From Pseudomonas sp. WJP1 (GTDB lineage: Bacteria; Pseudomonadota; Gammaproteobacteria; Pseudomonadales; Pseudomonadaceae): a stretch of DNA of 64,000 bases. Numbering within the stretch: the stretch's first letter is position 1; every line of letters begins with the position of its first letter. The position numbers and the translations under genes are program-made. Under the pieces are notes generated by a model. That model worked only from the letters and a program-made list of their open reading frames with translations, ran no database searches and was not told the DNA's origin. This document shows positions 25,084 through 32,887 of this stretch, piece after piece. The stretch covers positions 3,522,501 through 3,586,500 of the forward strand of contig NZ_CP110128.1 in the NCBI RefSeq assembly GCF_028471945.1, read 5' to 3'.

Positions 25084-25776
25084 TTGATCAACAAAACATT
25101 TGAATCCGTCGCTGCTGCACTGGACGGCATTGCCGACGGTTCGGTCATCATGGTGGGTGGCTTCGGCACTGCCGGGATGCCGTCGGAATTGGTTGATGGC
25201 GTCATCGCTTCGGGTGCTCGCGAGCTGACCATCATCAGCAACAATGCCGGCAACGGTGAGATCGGTCTGGCTGCATTGCTCAAGGCCGGGCGAGTGGCCA
25301 AGGTCATCTGTTCGTTTCCACGCCAATCCGATTCCTATGTATTCGACGAACTCTACCTGGCGGGCAAGGTGCAACTTGAGGTCGTGCCTCAAGGCAATCT
25401 GGCCGAACGCATTCGCGCGGCTGGCTCTGGAATCGGTGCGTTTTATTCGCCAACCGGATACGGCACCTTGCTGGCCGAAGGCAAGGAAAACCGAGTGATC
25501 GACGGTCGCAACTATGTGCTGGAAATGCCGTTGCATGCCGATGTCGCACTGATCAAGGCTGAAAATGGCGATCGCTGGGGCAATCTCACCTATCGCAAAG
25601 CCGCGCGTAATTTTGGACCGATCATGGCAATGGCAGCGAAAACGACAATCGCCCAGGTCAAGCGGATCGTCGAGTTGGGAGAGTTGGACCCCGAACACAT
25701 TGTCACGCCGGGGATCTTCGTTCAGCGCGTGGTCGCAGTGCCGCTCGCCCCCATCTCGAATGCCAACGTCAACTGA
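25084..25776 (+). CDS. pcaI: 3-oxoadipate CoA-transferase, alpha subunit
   Basis: The 230-residue protein starts MINKTFESVAAALDGIADGS and has GGFGTAGMPSELVDG and the CoA-transferase family I motif around SNNAGNGEIGLAALL. It agrees with remembered PcaI over almost its whole length. With PcaJ it moves CoA from succinyl-CoA to 3-oxoadipate in the beta-ketoadipate pathway for aromatic compounds. Start TTG 25084 is chosen because GGGAG lies seven bases upstream and the length equals PcaI; longer in-frame starts have no support. The downstream subunit begins nine bases later. The rest of the pca cluster is absent here, as in other Pseudomonas where pcaIJ stands apart. Confidence 0.94.
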   Translation: MINKTFESVAAALDGIADGSVIMVGGFGTAGMPSELVDGVIASGARELTIISNNAGNGEIGLAALLKAGRVAKVICSFPRQSDSYVFDELYLAGKVQLEVVPQGNLAERIRAAGSGIGAFYSPTGYGTLLAEGKENRVIDGRNYVLEMPLHADVALIKAENGDRWGNLTYRKAARNFGPIMAMAAKTTIAQVKRIVELGELDPEHIVTPGIFVQRVVAVPLAPISNANVN

Positions 25777-25784
25777 GGCCCGCC

Positions 25785-26426
25785 ATGACTGTTATGAAAA
25801 AACTATCGCGTAGCGAAATGGCCCAGCGTGTGGCCGACGATATTCTCGAGGGTTCTTACGTGAACCTGGGCATTGGCGTGCCCACGCTGGTGGCCAACTA
25901 CCTCGGTGACAAGGAAGTGTTCCTGCACAGTGAAAACGGTGTACTGGGCATGGGCCCGAGTCCTGCGCCGGGGGAGGAAGACGATGACCTGATCAACGCG
26001 GGCAAACAGCATGTGACGTTGCTGGCCGGTGGTGCTTATTTTCACCACGCCGATTCGTTCTCGATGATGCGCGGTGGGCACATCGATATTGCCGTGCTTG
26101 GCGCCTTCCAGGTTTCGGTCAACGGCGACCTTGCCAACTGGCACACCGGCGCCGAAGGGTCAATTCCCGCAGTGGGTGGCGCGATGGACCTTGCGACTGG
26201 CGCGCGTCAGGTGTTCGTCATGATGGATCACCTGACCAAGACTGGCGAAAGCAAATTGGTGCCGCAATGCACCTACCCGCTGACCGGGATTGGCTGCGTG
26301 ACTCGGATTTATACCGACCTGGTTATTCTGGACGTCACTGCGAAAGGCTTGAAGGTCCGGGAGATTGTCGCTGATATCAGCTTTGAGGACTTGCAAGCGC
26401 TCAGTGGCGTGCCGTTGATTCGATAA
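25785..26426 (+). CDS. pcaJ: 3-oxoadipate CoA-transferase, beta subunit
   Basis: The 213-residue protein carries the catalytic glutamate in SENGVLGMGPSP, the covalent CoA-thioester site of family I CoA-transferases. LGIGVPTLVANYL and the SFSMMRGGHIDIAVLGAFQV stretch are typical of PcaJ. It forms an alpha2beta2 enzyme with PcaI, which overlaps its ribosome region. A 9-bp GC-rich hairpin (26458-26485) just downstream may end the operon, though it has no T-run. Confidence 0.94.
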   Translation: MTVMKKLSRSEMAQRVADDILEGSYVNLGIGVPTLVANYLGDKEVFLHSENGVLGMGPSPAPGEEDDDLINAGKQHVTLLAGGAYFHHADSFSMMRGGHIDIAVLGAFQVSVNGDLANWHTGAEGSIPAVGGAMDLATGARQVFVMMDHLTKTGESKLVPQCTYPLTGIGCVTRIYTDLVILDVTAKGLKVREIVADISFEDLQALSGVPLIR

Positions 26427-27225
26427 CGGATCAAGTTTGCGTGGTCACGCAGCAATGTGCCGGACGGTTTCAAGCTCGTCCGGCAACGGGTGTTCACGGC
26501 TCCAGGGCTCAAACGAGCATCAACATGGCGCTGTATTGGCTGCAAGCAATAATAAAAGTAGCGTGGCAAGGAAGGTAATATATTTAAACTCCATTTTTGA
26601 GGTTGAACCAGATAATAACTCAAGGCTTTTAAGGTGAAGCCTAGGCATCATAAAGCTAATGCAACTGGCATAAAAATTCGCTTTTTCGATTCCCTTCACT
26701 CCCGCCACGACAATAAAAACGAATCCCGAAAAAACCAAAAATAAGTACGACCCCAATCATGTCGTTAAATACGTTATTCGTTTCTTGTACGCGAAGCTCT
26801 ACAAGTCACTTTCTGCCAAAAGACTGGCGCCAAAAAACACTCTTAATGTTTTGGCAGCGCGTTTGAACTATGCGCAGTCGCTACCAGTGCCGGCTAGCAC
26901 TCTCAATACCTTTTCGTAATAAGCGTAACTCACTTTTAATAGAAGCAGCCTCATTTTGCGTGGCTAAACTTCTGTTCAAGGCCCTTCACAAGTGGATCCA
27001 ACGGGGTGTAGGTGTAATTGGTTTGCGCAAAAAGACTTTAGCGCAAGTTCAGTTTTCAACTATGAACTGGATCACCCTCTGGCTCTAGACTTTAACTTTA
27101 AATAGGTGGACCACTCTTGCTCCAGTAGAAGTTATCGGCTAGCTGATGCAGTTGAAGATTTATCGGCGGTTGGACCAGAGTGAAATAGCGTTTATTCCTC
27201 CTTTTCGCCAACGAGGACCGAAACG
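26427..27225. other. Non-coding left edge of the accessory island
   Basis: No gene is recognised in these 800 bases, which are clearly more AT-rich than the pca genes. A hairpin TGCCGGACG/CGTCCGGCA at 26458-26485 probably belongs to the pcaIJ transcript. A leftward 78-codon frame (26520-26756, TTG start) would give two hydrophobic stretches but has no ribosome site. Compositional change right after pcaJ marks the likely boundary of acquired DNA. Confidence 0.55.
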
Positions 27226-29310
27226 ATGACGGATATCCAGCAGCTGGTTCCACGGGTGCCAAAGCCTCCCATGAGGCGGCTGCGCGTATACGCTTTCGAT
27301 CCACAGTCTTCGGTCGAACTGAAGACTGCGGTCATTAATGACGCGGTCATTGAGCTTCCATGGGAAACACGTTGGGAAGACCAGTTGGAGCCAGGGCCCA
27401 TTAACGACTATCTCGAGGTGATCGATTACGATCCCAGTTCAGACCTTTTTTACGCCCCTGTCGATCTCAACGCGCCCTTTCTGCTGGCTCAAGATGGGTT
27501 ACCACCGTCCGAAGGTTGCCCACAGTTCCATCAGCAGATGGTGTTCGCGGTTGCGATGCGCACGATCCGTAATTTCGAGCGGGCGCTTGGGCGAGTGGTC
27601 TTGTGGGCTGGCGACAGGAATGCATCTAAAGACACTCCGGATCGGAGCTTCACACGTCGGTTGCGGATCTATCCCCACGGCCTTCGCGAAAAGAATGCCT
27701 ATTACAGCCCCAGCAAGCGCGCGCTGCTTTTCGGGTACTTCAAGCATCCAGAAGACGATACCGCTTCCAGTAGCTGGGTCTTCACTTGTCTGTCGCAAGA
27801 CATCGTTGCCCATGAGACAACACATGCGATTCTTCACGGAATGCGGCAGCGCTCGATCGAATCCACCAATCTCGACTCACTGGCCTTTCATGAGGCTTTT
27901 GCCGATATCATCGCGCTGCTCCAGCATTTCAGTTTGACGAATGTCGTACGGCATCAGCTGGCACAGAGTAAAGGTTCGCTGCGCGAGCCGGGCCTGTTGA
28001 ATGGACTTGCACTTCAGTTTGGTCACGCTACGGGACGCCGCGGGGCGTTGCGCTATGCACTGCAGTATCTAGGGTCTCCCGTAACATCGGCCGGTGCTAC
28101 ATCCCGGGCCGATAAGAACGGCAGTGGCAAAATCAAGCCACCCAAGAAACTCTCTGAAACATTCGAAGCGCACGAGCGTGGTGGCTTTCTCGTTGCTGCC
28201 ATCTTTGATGCATTCGTCACCATTTACGAGCATAAGACTGCTGATCTCTTTCGCCTCGCGCGGTCGAGTGCCGCACCCAATCAGGATTATCTCTCTGCAG
28301 AACTCGTTGACCGTTTGGCTGTTGAGGCCGGAAGAGCCGCGGACCAGGTGCTTCGCATGTGCGTGCGGGCGCTGGACTATACCCCCCCGGTTGACCTGCA
28401 CTTTGGCGAATATTTGCGGGCAATTATCACGGCCGATACTGATCTGGTGGCTAACGATCCGATGCGCTATCGCATCGCTTTCGTCGAAGCCTTTAGAAAG
28501 CGTGGCATCACCGTGCCCGGTTGCATCTCGATGGCACCTGACAGCTTGCTATGGGATGAGCCGGATCTTTCTGAGACCCCCGAGTTTGGTGAAGCCGGCG
28601 GGAATCCCGAAGAGGGGCTCAGCAACGTCTTCTCTGAACTGTTGGCCACACTCAAACTGTCCATTTCACTCGGGCCCATGCACGCGTCTAGTGTGCATGG
28701 AGCCTCTGGCGGGGGGCGACGCAACCTCCGCGAAGCCGCTGTCGGCGTAATCCAGCGTAACCAGTTACTCATTCATGAGTGGTTCAAGGAAGACAGTGCG
28801 TTCGACGAGGGGTGGGAGAAGCTGATCGGCATGCGTCTGCTTGCCTTCGATGATCCTCGTCGCAAGGCACCGCTGACCAACGTCCCTACATTGTGGACAG
28901 GCAAGGCGAATGAGAATGGCGAATTTTCCAAGGTTCCGAAGTTCGAGGTGCATTCAGCGCGGATCGCTCGGCGAGCCGGACCCGAAGGGCAAGAGACGCA
29001 TCAACTCATCATCCAGATGACGCAGAAACGACGTGGTTACGACGATTCGATCGACCAAGAGAAGGCGGATGCCGGTGACACTGCTCTCCTCGCGCGTGAC
29101 CCCGACTTCTGGTTCCGCGGCGGCGCGACCATTCATATTGACCTGCGCGATGGCAAGCTGATTCGGATCATCAGAAAGAATGTTTGCGACGACAAACGCT
29201 TGGCTGCCCAGCGTGACTTCCGTACAGGCAAAACGTCGGGACAGGCGATTGGCTCACGTGTGAGCGCCAATCTTGAGCCATTTGCCTTCCTGCACAGGAG
29301 CTTCGAATGA
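27226..29310 (+). CDS. Gluzincin-type (thermolysin-like HExxH) metallopeptidase domain protein
   Basis: The 694-residue protein has HETTHAILHG (zinc ligands H196 and H200, E197) and, 23 residues on, AFHEAFADIIALLQHF. The latter matches the NEAISDI helix of thermolysin, with E223 as third ligand. There is no signal peptide and no prodomain, unlike secreted M4 enzymes, so it would act in the cytoplasm or be exported by a dedicated system. The ~350-residue C-terminal part contains no domain I recognise. GAGGACC precedes the ATG. Its stop overlaps the next start (ATGA, 29307-29310), so it is translationally coupled to the MBL protein. It is the first gene of the multi-hydrolase run. Confidence 0.8.
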   Translation: MTDIQQLVPRVPKPPMRRLRVYAFDPQSSVELKTAVINDAVIELPWETRWEDQLEPGPINDYLEVIDYDPSSDLFYAPVDLNAPFLLAQDGLPPSEGCPQFHQQMVFAVAMRTIRNFERALGRVVLWAGDRNASKDTPDRSFTRRLRIYPHGLREKNAYYSPSKRALLFGYFKHPEDDTASSSWVFTCLSQDIVAHETTHAILHGMRQRSIESTNLDSLAFHEAFADIIALLQHFSLTNVVRHQLAQSKGSLREPGLLNGLALQFGHATGRRGALRYALQYLGSPVTSAGATSRADKNGSGKIKPPKKLSETFEAHERGGFLVAAIFDAFVTIYEHKTADLFRLARSSAAPNQDYLSAELVDRLAVEAGRAADQVLRMCVRALDYTPPVDLHFGEYLRAIITADTDLVANDPMRYRIAFVEAFRKRGITVPGCISMAPDSLLWDEPDLSETPEFGEAGGNPEEGLSNVFSELLATLKLSISLGPMHASSVHGASGGGRRNLREAAVGVIQRNQLLIHEWFKEDSAFDEGWEKLIGMRLLAFDDPRRKAPLTNVPTLWTGKANENGEFSKVPKFEVHSARIARRAGPEGQETHQLIIQMTQKRRGYDDSIDQEKADAGDTALLARDPDFWFRGGATIHIDLRDGKLIRIIRKNVCDDKRLAAQRDFRTGKTSGQAIGSRVSANLEPFAFLHRSFE

Positions 29311-30878
29311 CTCGACAAAAGAAAGGCGCCCCCGCTAACGCGAAGAGCCAGATAATCGTACGCATGTACCGGGCGTTGGGTGCTCAAGGGCGCGAATATG
29401 CCGGCTTTCTGGGCGATTGTTTCCTTATCCGCGTGCTCAACGGCAATGAACCACCTGCACATATCCTGATCGACTTTGGCATTCTGATGGGCAGTGCGCA
29501 GGCCGAAGCACGTATGCGGCAAATTGCTACCGATATCGTCAAGACGACAGGTGGCACCTTCGCGGCGGATGGCAGCGTACTGACAAAAGGTTCGCTCGAT
29601 TTGCTGGTCATCACGCACGAACACTGGGACCACATCTCTGGTTTTTCGCAGGCGCAAGACATCATCTTCGGCGGCCTTGCCATCAATAAACTCTGGATGG
29701 CCTGGACCGAGGATGACAACGATGCCTTTGCCAATCAGCTACGCCAGGATCGCGACAAGCGCGGGGTTGCATTGGCGGCTCTTTCCGAAATCATTCAGCA
29801 GGCTGCGGCGAGTACAACCCCATCGCTGTTTGCCGCCGATCGGCAGGTTGCACTTTCCGGCCTCGACGCTTTTTTAGGGCCACTTGTTGCAAACAGTGGG
29901 GCCGAGCCGGTCGATGCCGCGCTCGGTGCCGCGCGGGTCAAAACCAAGCGGCTTAAAGGCCGCGACATCATGGAAAAGGTCAAAGCTGAGGCGCTCTCCA
30001 GGGAATTCCTGTCACCCGGTCAGGTTATCGCCGCTCCTGGAGCACTCAAGGCCTTTGTTCTCGGCCCTCCGCGCGATTGGGAGAAGCTGAAAAAGGACAA
30101 ACCTTCGTCGGGTCCGGCGAAAGAGACGTATCTGGATAACAGGGCCTTTGAGGATCTTCTGTTTCGCTTGGTCGACGGTGAGTCCCACGACCCCGATAAC
30201 GACTTGCCGTTCGCAAACCGATCACATCGCATCCGTACAGACCAGGTTCGCTCGGCGGACAGTGCGTCGAGCGCCATTGATGTAAACACCGACACCGGTA
30301 TTCTCCGATGGCTCAATCAGCACTACTGTGCTGGGTCCGACAGAGACGGACGCGATCAATCGCGTCGGGCAATCGATTCCGATTGGCTCGGTGCCGCCGG
30401 CCCGCTTGCGATGCAACTCGACTCTGACACCAACAATACGAGCCTGGTGCTTGCGTTTGAGCTTCCCGACGAAACCTTCATGCTTTTTCCTGGCGATGCA
30501 CAGGTTGGCAATTGGTTGTCCTGGCACGATCAGAACTACAAGGACGACACCCGTGAGCTCTCGGCGACTCAGATTCTCGGGCTTGTGCGCTTTTACAAGG
30601 TCGGGCACCACGGCAGTCACAACGCAACGCTGAAGGACAAAGGCCTCGACCTGATGACTCATCGCGAGCTGGTGGCAGCGATTTCCACTGACGAGGCTTT
30701 CGGCAACCAGCAAGGCGCCAAAGGTTGGCAGATGCCTAATCCTCATCTGAAGGAGGCCATCCTGGCCGCCACCAAAGGGCGAACGTTTCGCAACGATGAC
30801 TCCCTCAATGCGGACTACACGCCGTTCAAACACTCTCTGAATTCCACAGATCTCTATCTTGAGTACACCGTGTTTTAA
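29307..30878 (+). CDS. MBL-fold hydrolase, ComEC-C-terminal-like
   Basis: The 523-residue protein has the metallo-beta-lactamase motif VITHEHWDHISGF (H104, H106, D108, H109), a later PGDAQVGNW (~396) and KVGHHGSHNATL (433-439), the pattern of ComEC/Rec2-type MBL domains that are often nucleases or phosphodiesterases. There are long insertions (about 115-370) absent in small family members. No signal peptide is present. It overlaps the metallopeptidase gene by four bases and is followed 18 bases later by a 33-codon gene. In conflict-type operons such proteins are often effectors or regulators; here the substrate is unknown. Confidence 0.85.
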   Translation: MTRQKKGAPANAKSQIIVRMYRALGAQGREYAGFLGDCFLIRVLNGNEPPAHILIDFGILMGSAQAEARMRQIATDIVKTTGGTFAADGSVLTKGSLDLLVITHEHWDHISGFSQAQDIIFGGLAINKLWMAWTEDDNDAFANQLRQDRDKRGVALAALSEIIQQAAASTTPSLFAADRQVALSGLDAFLGPLVANSGAEPVDAALGAARVKTKRLKGRDIMEKVKAEALSREFLSPGQVIAAPGALKAFVLGPPRDWEKLKKDKPSSGPAKETYLDNRAFEDLLFRLVDGESHDPDNDLPFANRSHRIRTDQVRSADSASSAIDVNTDTGILRWLNQHYCAGSDRDGRDQSRRAIDSDWLGAAGPLAMQLDSDTNNTSLVLAFELPDETFMLFPGDAQVGNWLSWHDQNYKDDTRELSATQILGLVRFYKVGHHGSHNATLKDKGLDLMTHRELVAAISTDEAFGNQQGAKGWQMPNPHLKEAILAATKGRTFRNDDSLNADYTPFKHSLNSTDLYLEYTVF

Positions 30879-30896
30879 TCCGACGGAGCAAGCACC

Positions 30897-30998
30897 ATGG
30901 TTTTCGATCTGGAGCACGCCAAACAATTTCTTGCCACCGCCAGCTTACCGCCGCAAATCGCGAGCGTTGAACTCGGCGCCCTCTGGCGGGAGAGATAG
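30897..30998 (+). CDS. 33-residue microprotein in the multi-hydrolase operon
   Basis: ATG 30897 is preceded by GACGGAG at good distance and opens a 33-codon frame, MVFDLEHAKQFLATASLPPQ then IASVELGALWRER. It ends three bases before the next ATG (31002), and the last codons (CGG GAG AGA) supply the ribosome site for that gene. The tight packing and coding-like composition suggest a real gene. One amphipathic helix and a short tail are likely. I recognise no family; an accessory, inhibitor or chaperone role for its neighbours is conjecture. Confidence 0.55.
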   Translation: MVFDLEHAKQFLATASLPPQIASVELGALWRER

Positions 30999-31001
30999 AT
31001 C

Positions 31002-32837
31002 ATGGCCAAATGCCCCTTTGCCGAACAGCGCCCCATTACCGGTACCAGCGGGAGTTACACGGGCGGCGTGTTCAAAATTGTCCATCACACGACGGAAGGT
31101 GGTAGCGCAGAGGGCGCCTTTACCGCGTTCAAGTCCAACCGGTCGGACCCGCACTTCACGGTGGACGCCAGCAAAATTTACCAGCATATCGACACCGACA
31201 CAGCGGCGCGCTCGCTACGCAATGCAGAAGGCGGTGTACAAACCAACCGGGATCGAGCCCTGCAGATAGAAGTTGTCGGTTTCGCCGGTAAACCCAAAAA
31301 CAAAGCGACGCTGAAGAACCTGGCCCGCCTCTGCCGTTGGCTCGAGCAGATTCATGACGTCCCGTTGGTTTGGCCGGCGGGGCTGCCCAAGCCCGCAAAA
31401 AACGGCAAGGATCCGGGCGGTCATTTGCGCAGTACGGAGAACTGGGCCAAAGGCGGACATTTCGGACACTGCCATGTACCCGAAAACACACACTGGGATC
31501 CCGCCTATACAAAGACCGAGGTCGAGTACCTGATGGCGGCAAAATTTGATGCCGCCGGCAAGTTAACCAATGCCCAGGATCCTGCCGTTGTAGCACTGGA
31601 AAATCAGCCGATGGCAATAGACGGCGATACGACGTTCGAGATCATGGCGGATCATGCCGATGTTGGGGAGGCACCAACGAGGAATGTACAGCCCGTCAAT
31701 GTCGCACTGAGTGAGCAACCGGAACCTGCAGCACGTCGCCCGGAGTCAGGCGCGGGACTGTGTCTATCCGGCGGTGGTTACCGCGCAATGCTGTTTCACG
31801 TGGGAAGCCTTTGGCGCCTCTATGAAAGCGGTCAGCTCTTTAGGCTGCAGCGTATTTCGAGCGTGTCGGGCGGCTCGATCACAAGCGCGGTTCTCGCACT
31901 GGCCTGGAAGCATCTACCTTTTGATGGTGCTCGGGCGCCCTTCGAGGCCCGTGTGGTCGGACCCATTCGTGAGCTTGCAAGACGCACGCTTGACGCCGAA
32001 GCGATCATCGGCGGCATTCTGCTTCCCGGCAGTATTGGGGAGAAAGTCGCTGCGGCCTATGACAAGTACCTCTTCCACGGGGAAACATTGCAGGCCCTGC
32101 CTGATACCCCTCGCTTTGTAATCAATGCCACCAACGTGCAATCCGGCGTGCTGTGGCGTTTCTCCAAACCTTATATGGGTGACTATCGCGTTGGCCGCAT
32201 CGAAAATCCTGATTTTTCGATCGCCCGGGCGGTCGCAGCCTCTTCAGCCTTTCCACCAGTACTATCACCGCTGACCATCGAACTTCATCCGGCCGCATTT
32301 AAACCTGGCTCGGGCGACGACATGCAACGTCCACCTTTTACCTCTGATGTCGTACTGGCCGACGGCGGCGTTTATGACAACCTGGGCCTGGAGACCGTTT
32401 GGAAACGCTACGAAACGGTGCTTGTCAGCGACGCTGGCGCCAAAATAAAACCAGAGGAAGAGCCTAAACACGATTGGCCACGCCACGCCTATCGCGTCCT
32501 GGATCTGATCGACAATCAGGTGCGTAGTCTTCGCAAACACGCGCTCATAGCGAGCTATCAAGCCAAACCTCATGATCCCGGCAAGCGCCTGGGAACGTAT
32601 TGGGGAATAGGCACCCCGTACGATCACTATTCGGGCCGCGCACTCACTCTCAGTTGCAAACCTGCGCGCACTCAGGAGCTGGCCGGCATCGCTACGCGTC
32701 TGAAGCGGCTGGATGAGGAGTTGCAGGAACGATTGATCAATTGGGGATACGCGGTTACGGATGCGGCTTTACGCACATACGTCGATCCCAAGCTGAATAA
32801 ACCCAACGCGTTTCCCTATCCCGATAGCGGTGTCTGA
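31002..32837 (+). CDS. Fusion of amidase_2/PGRP-like domain and patatin-like phospholipase
   Basis: The 611-residue protein joins two hydrolases. Residues ~10-190 resemble N-acetylmuramoyl-L-alanine amidase type 2: KIVHHTTEG (H28/H29), DPHFTVDASKIYQHIDTD, and GHCHVPENTHWDPAY with further metal-ligand candidates. After a ~50-residue Pro/Glu linker, a patatin domain follows with LSGGGYRAMLFHVGSL (oxyanion loop, ~255), SVSGGS (nucleophile S289) and ADGGVYDNLG (D454). Patatins cleave acyl chains from phospholipids. There is no signal peptide. One polypeptide able to attack both peptidoglycan and membrane lipids would suit a toxic effector or a lytic defence protein. GGGAGAG precedes the ATG. Confidence 0.85.
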   Translation: MAKCPFAEQRPITGTSGSYTGGVFKIVHHTTEGGSAEGAFTAFKSNRSDPHFTVDASKIYQHIDTDTAARSLRNAEGGVQTNRDRALQIEVVGFAGKPKNKATLKNLARLCRWLEQIHDVPLVWPAGLPKPAKNGKDPGGHLRSTENWAKGGHFGHCHVPENTHWDPAYTKTEVEYLMAAKFDAAGKLTNAQDPAVVALENQPMAIDGDTTFEIMADHADVGEAPTRNVQPVNVALSEQPEPAARRPESGAGLCLSGGGYRAMLFHVGSLWRLYESGQLFRLQRISSVSGGSITSAVLALAWKHLPFDGARAPFEARVVGPIRELARRTLDAEAIIGGILLPGSIGEKVAAAYDKYLFHGETLQALPDTPRFVINATNVQSGVLWRFSKPYMGDYRVGRIENPDFSIARAVAASSAFPPVLSPLTIELHPAAFKPGSGDDMQRPPFTSDVVLADGGVYDNLGLETVWKRYETVLVSDAGAKIKPEEEPKHDWPRHAYRVLDLIDNQVRSLRKHALIASYQAKPHDPGKRLGTYWGIGTPYDHYSGRALTLSCKPARTQELAGIATRLKRLDEELQERLINWGYAVTDAALRTYVDPKLNKPNAFPYPDSGV

Positions 32838-32887
32838 TACGAGACATCGAATGTTGTCCCCTCCCGCATTTCGTAAGGAGACCAGGC

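Noticed and set aside
26520..26756. Leftward 78-codon frame with two hydrophobic stretches in the AT-rich spacer
   Set aside because: TTG start, no ribosome site and no family resemblance; hydrophobic frames arise easily in AT-rich DNA.
27146..27229. 27-codon frame ending in an ATGA overlap with the metallopeptidase gene
   Set aside because: The overlap looks like coupling, but no ribosome site precedes its ATG and a frame this short is expected by chance.
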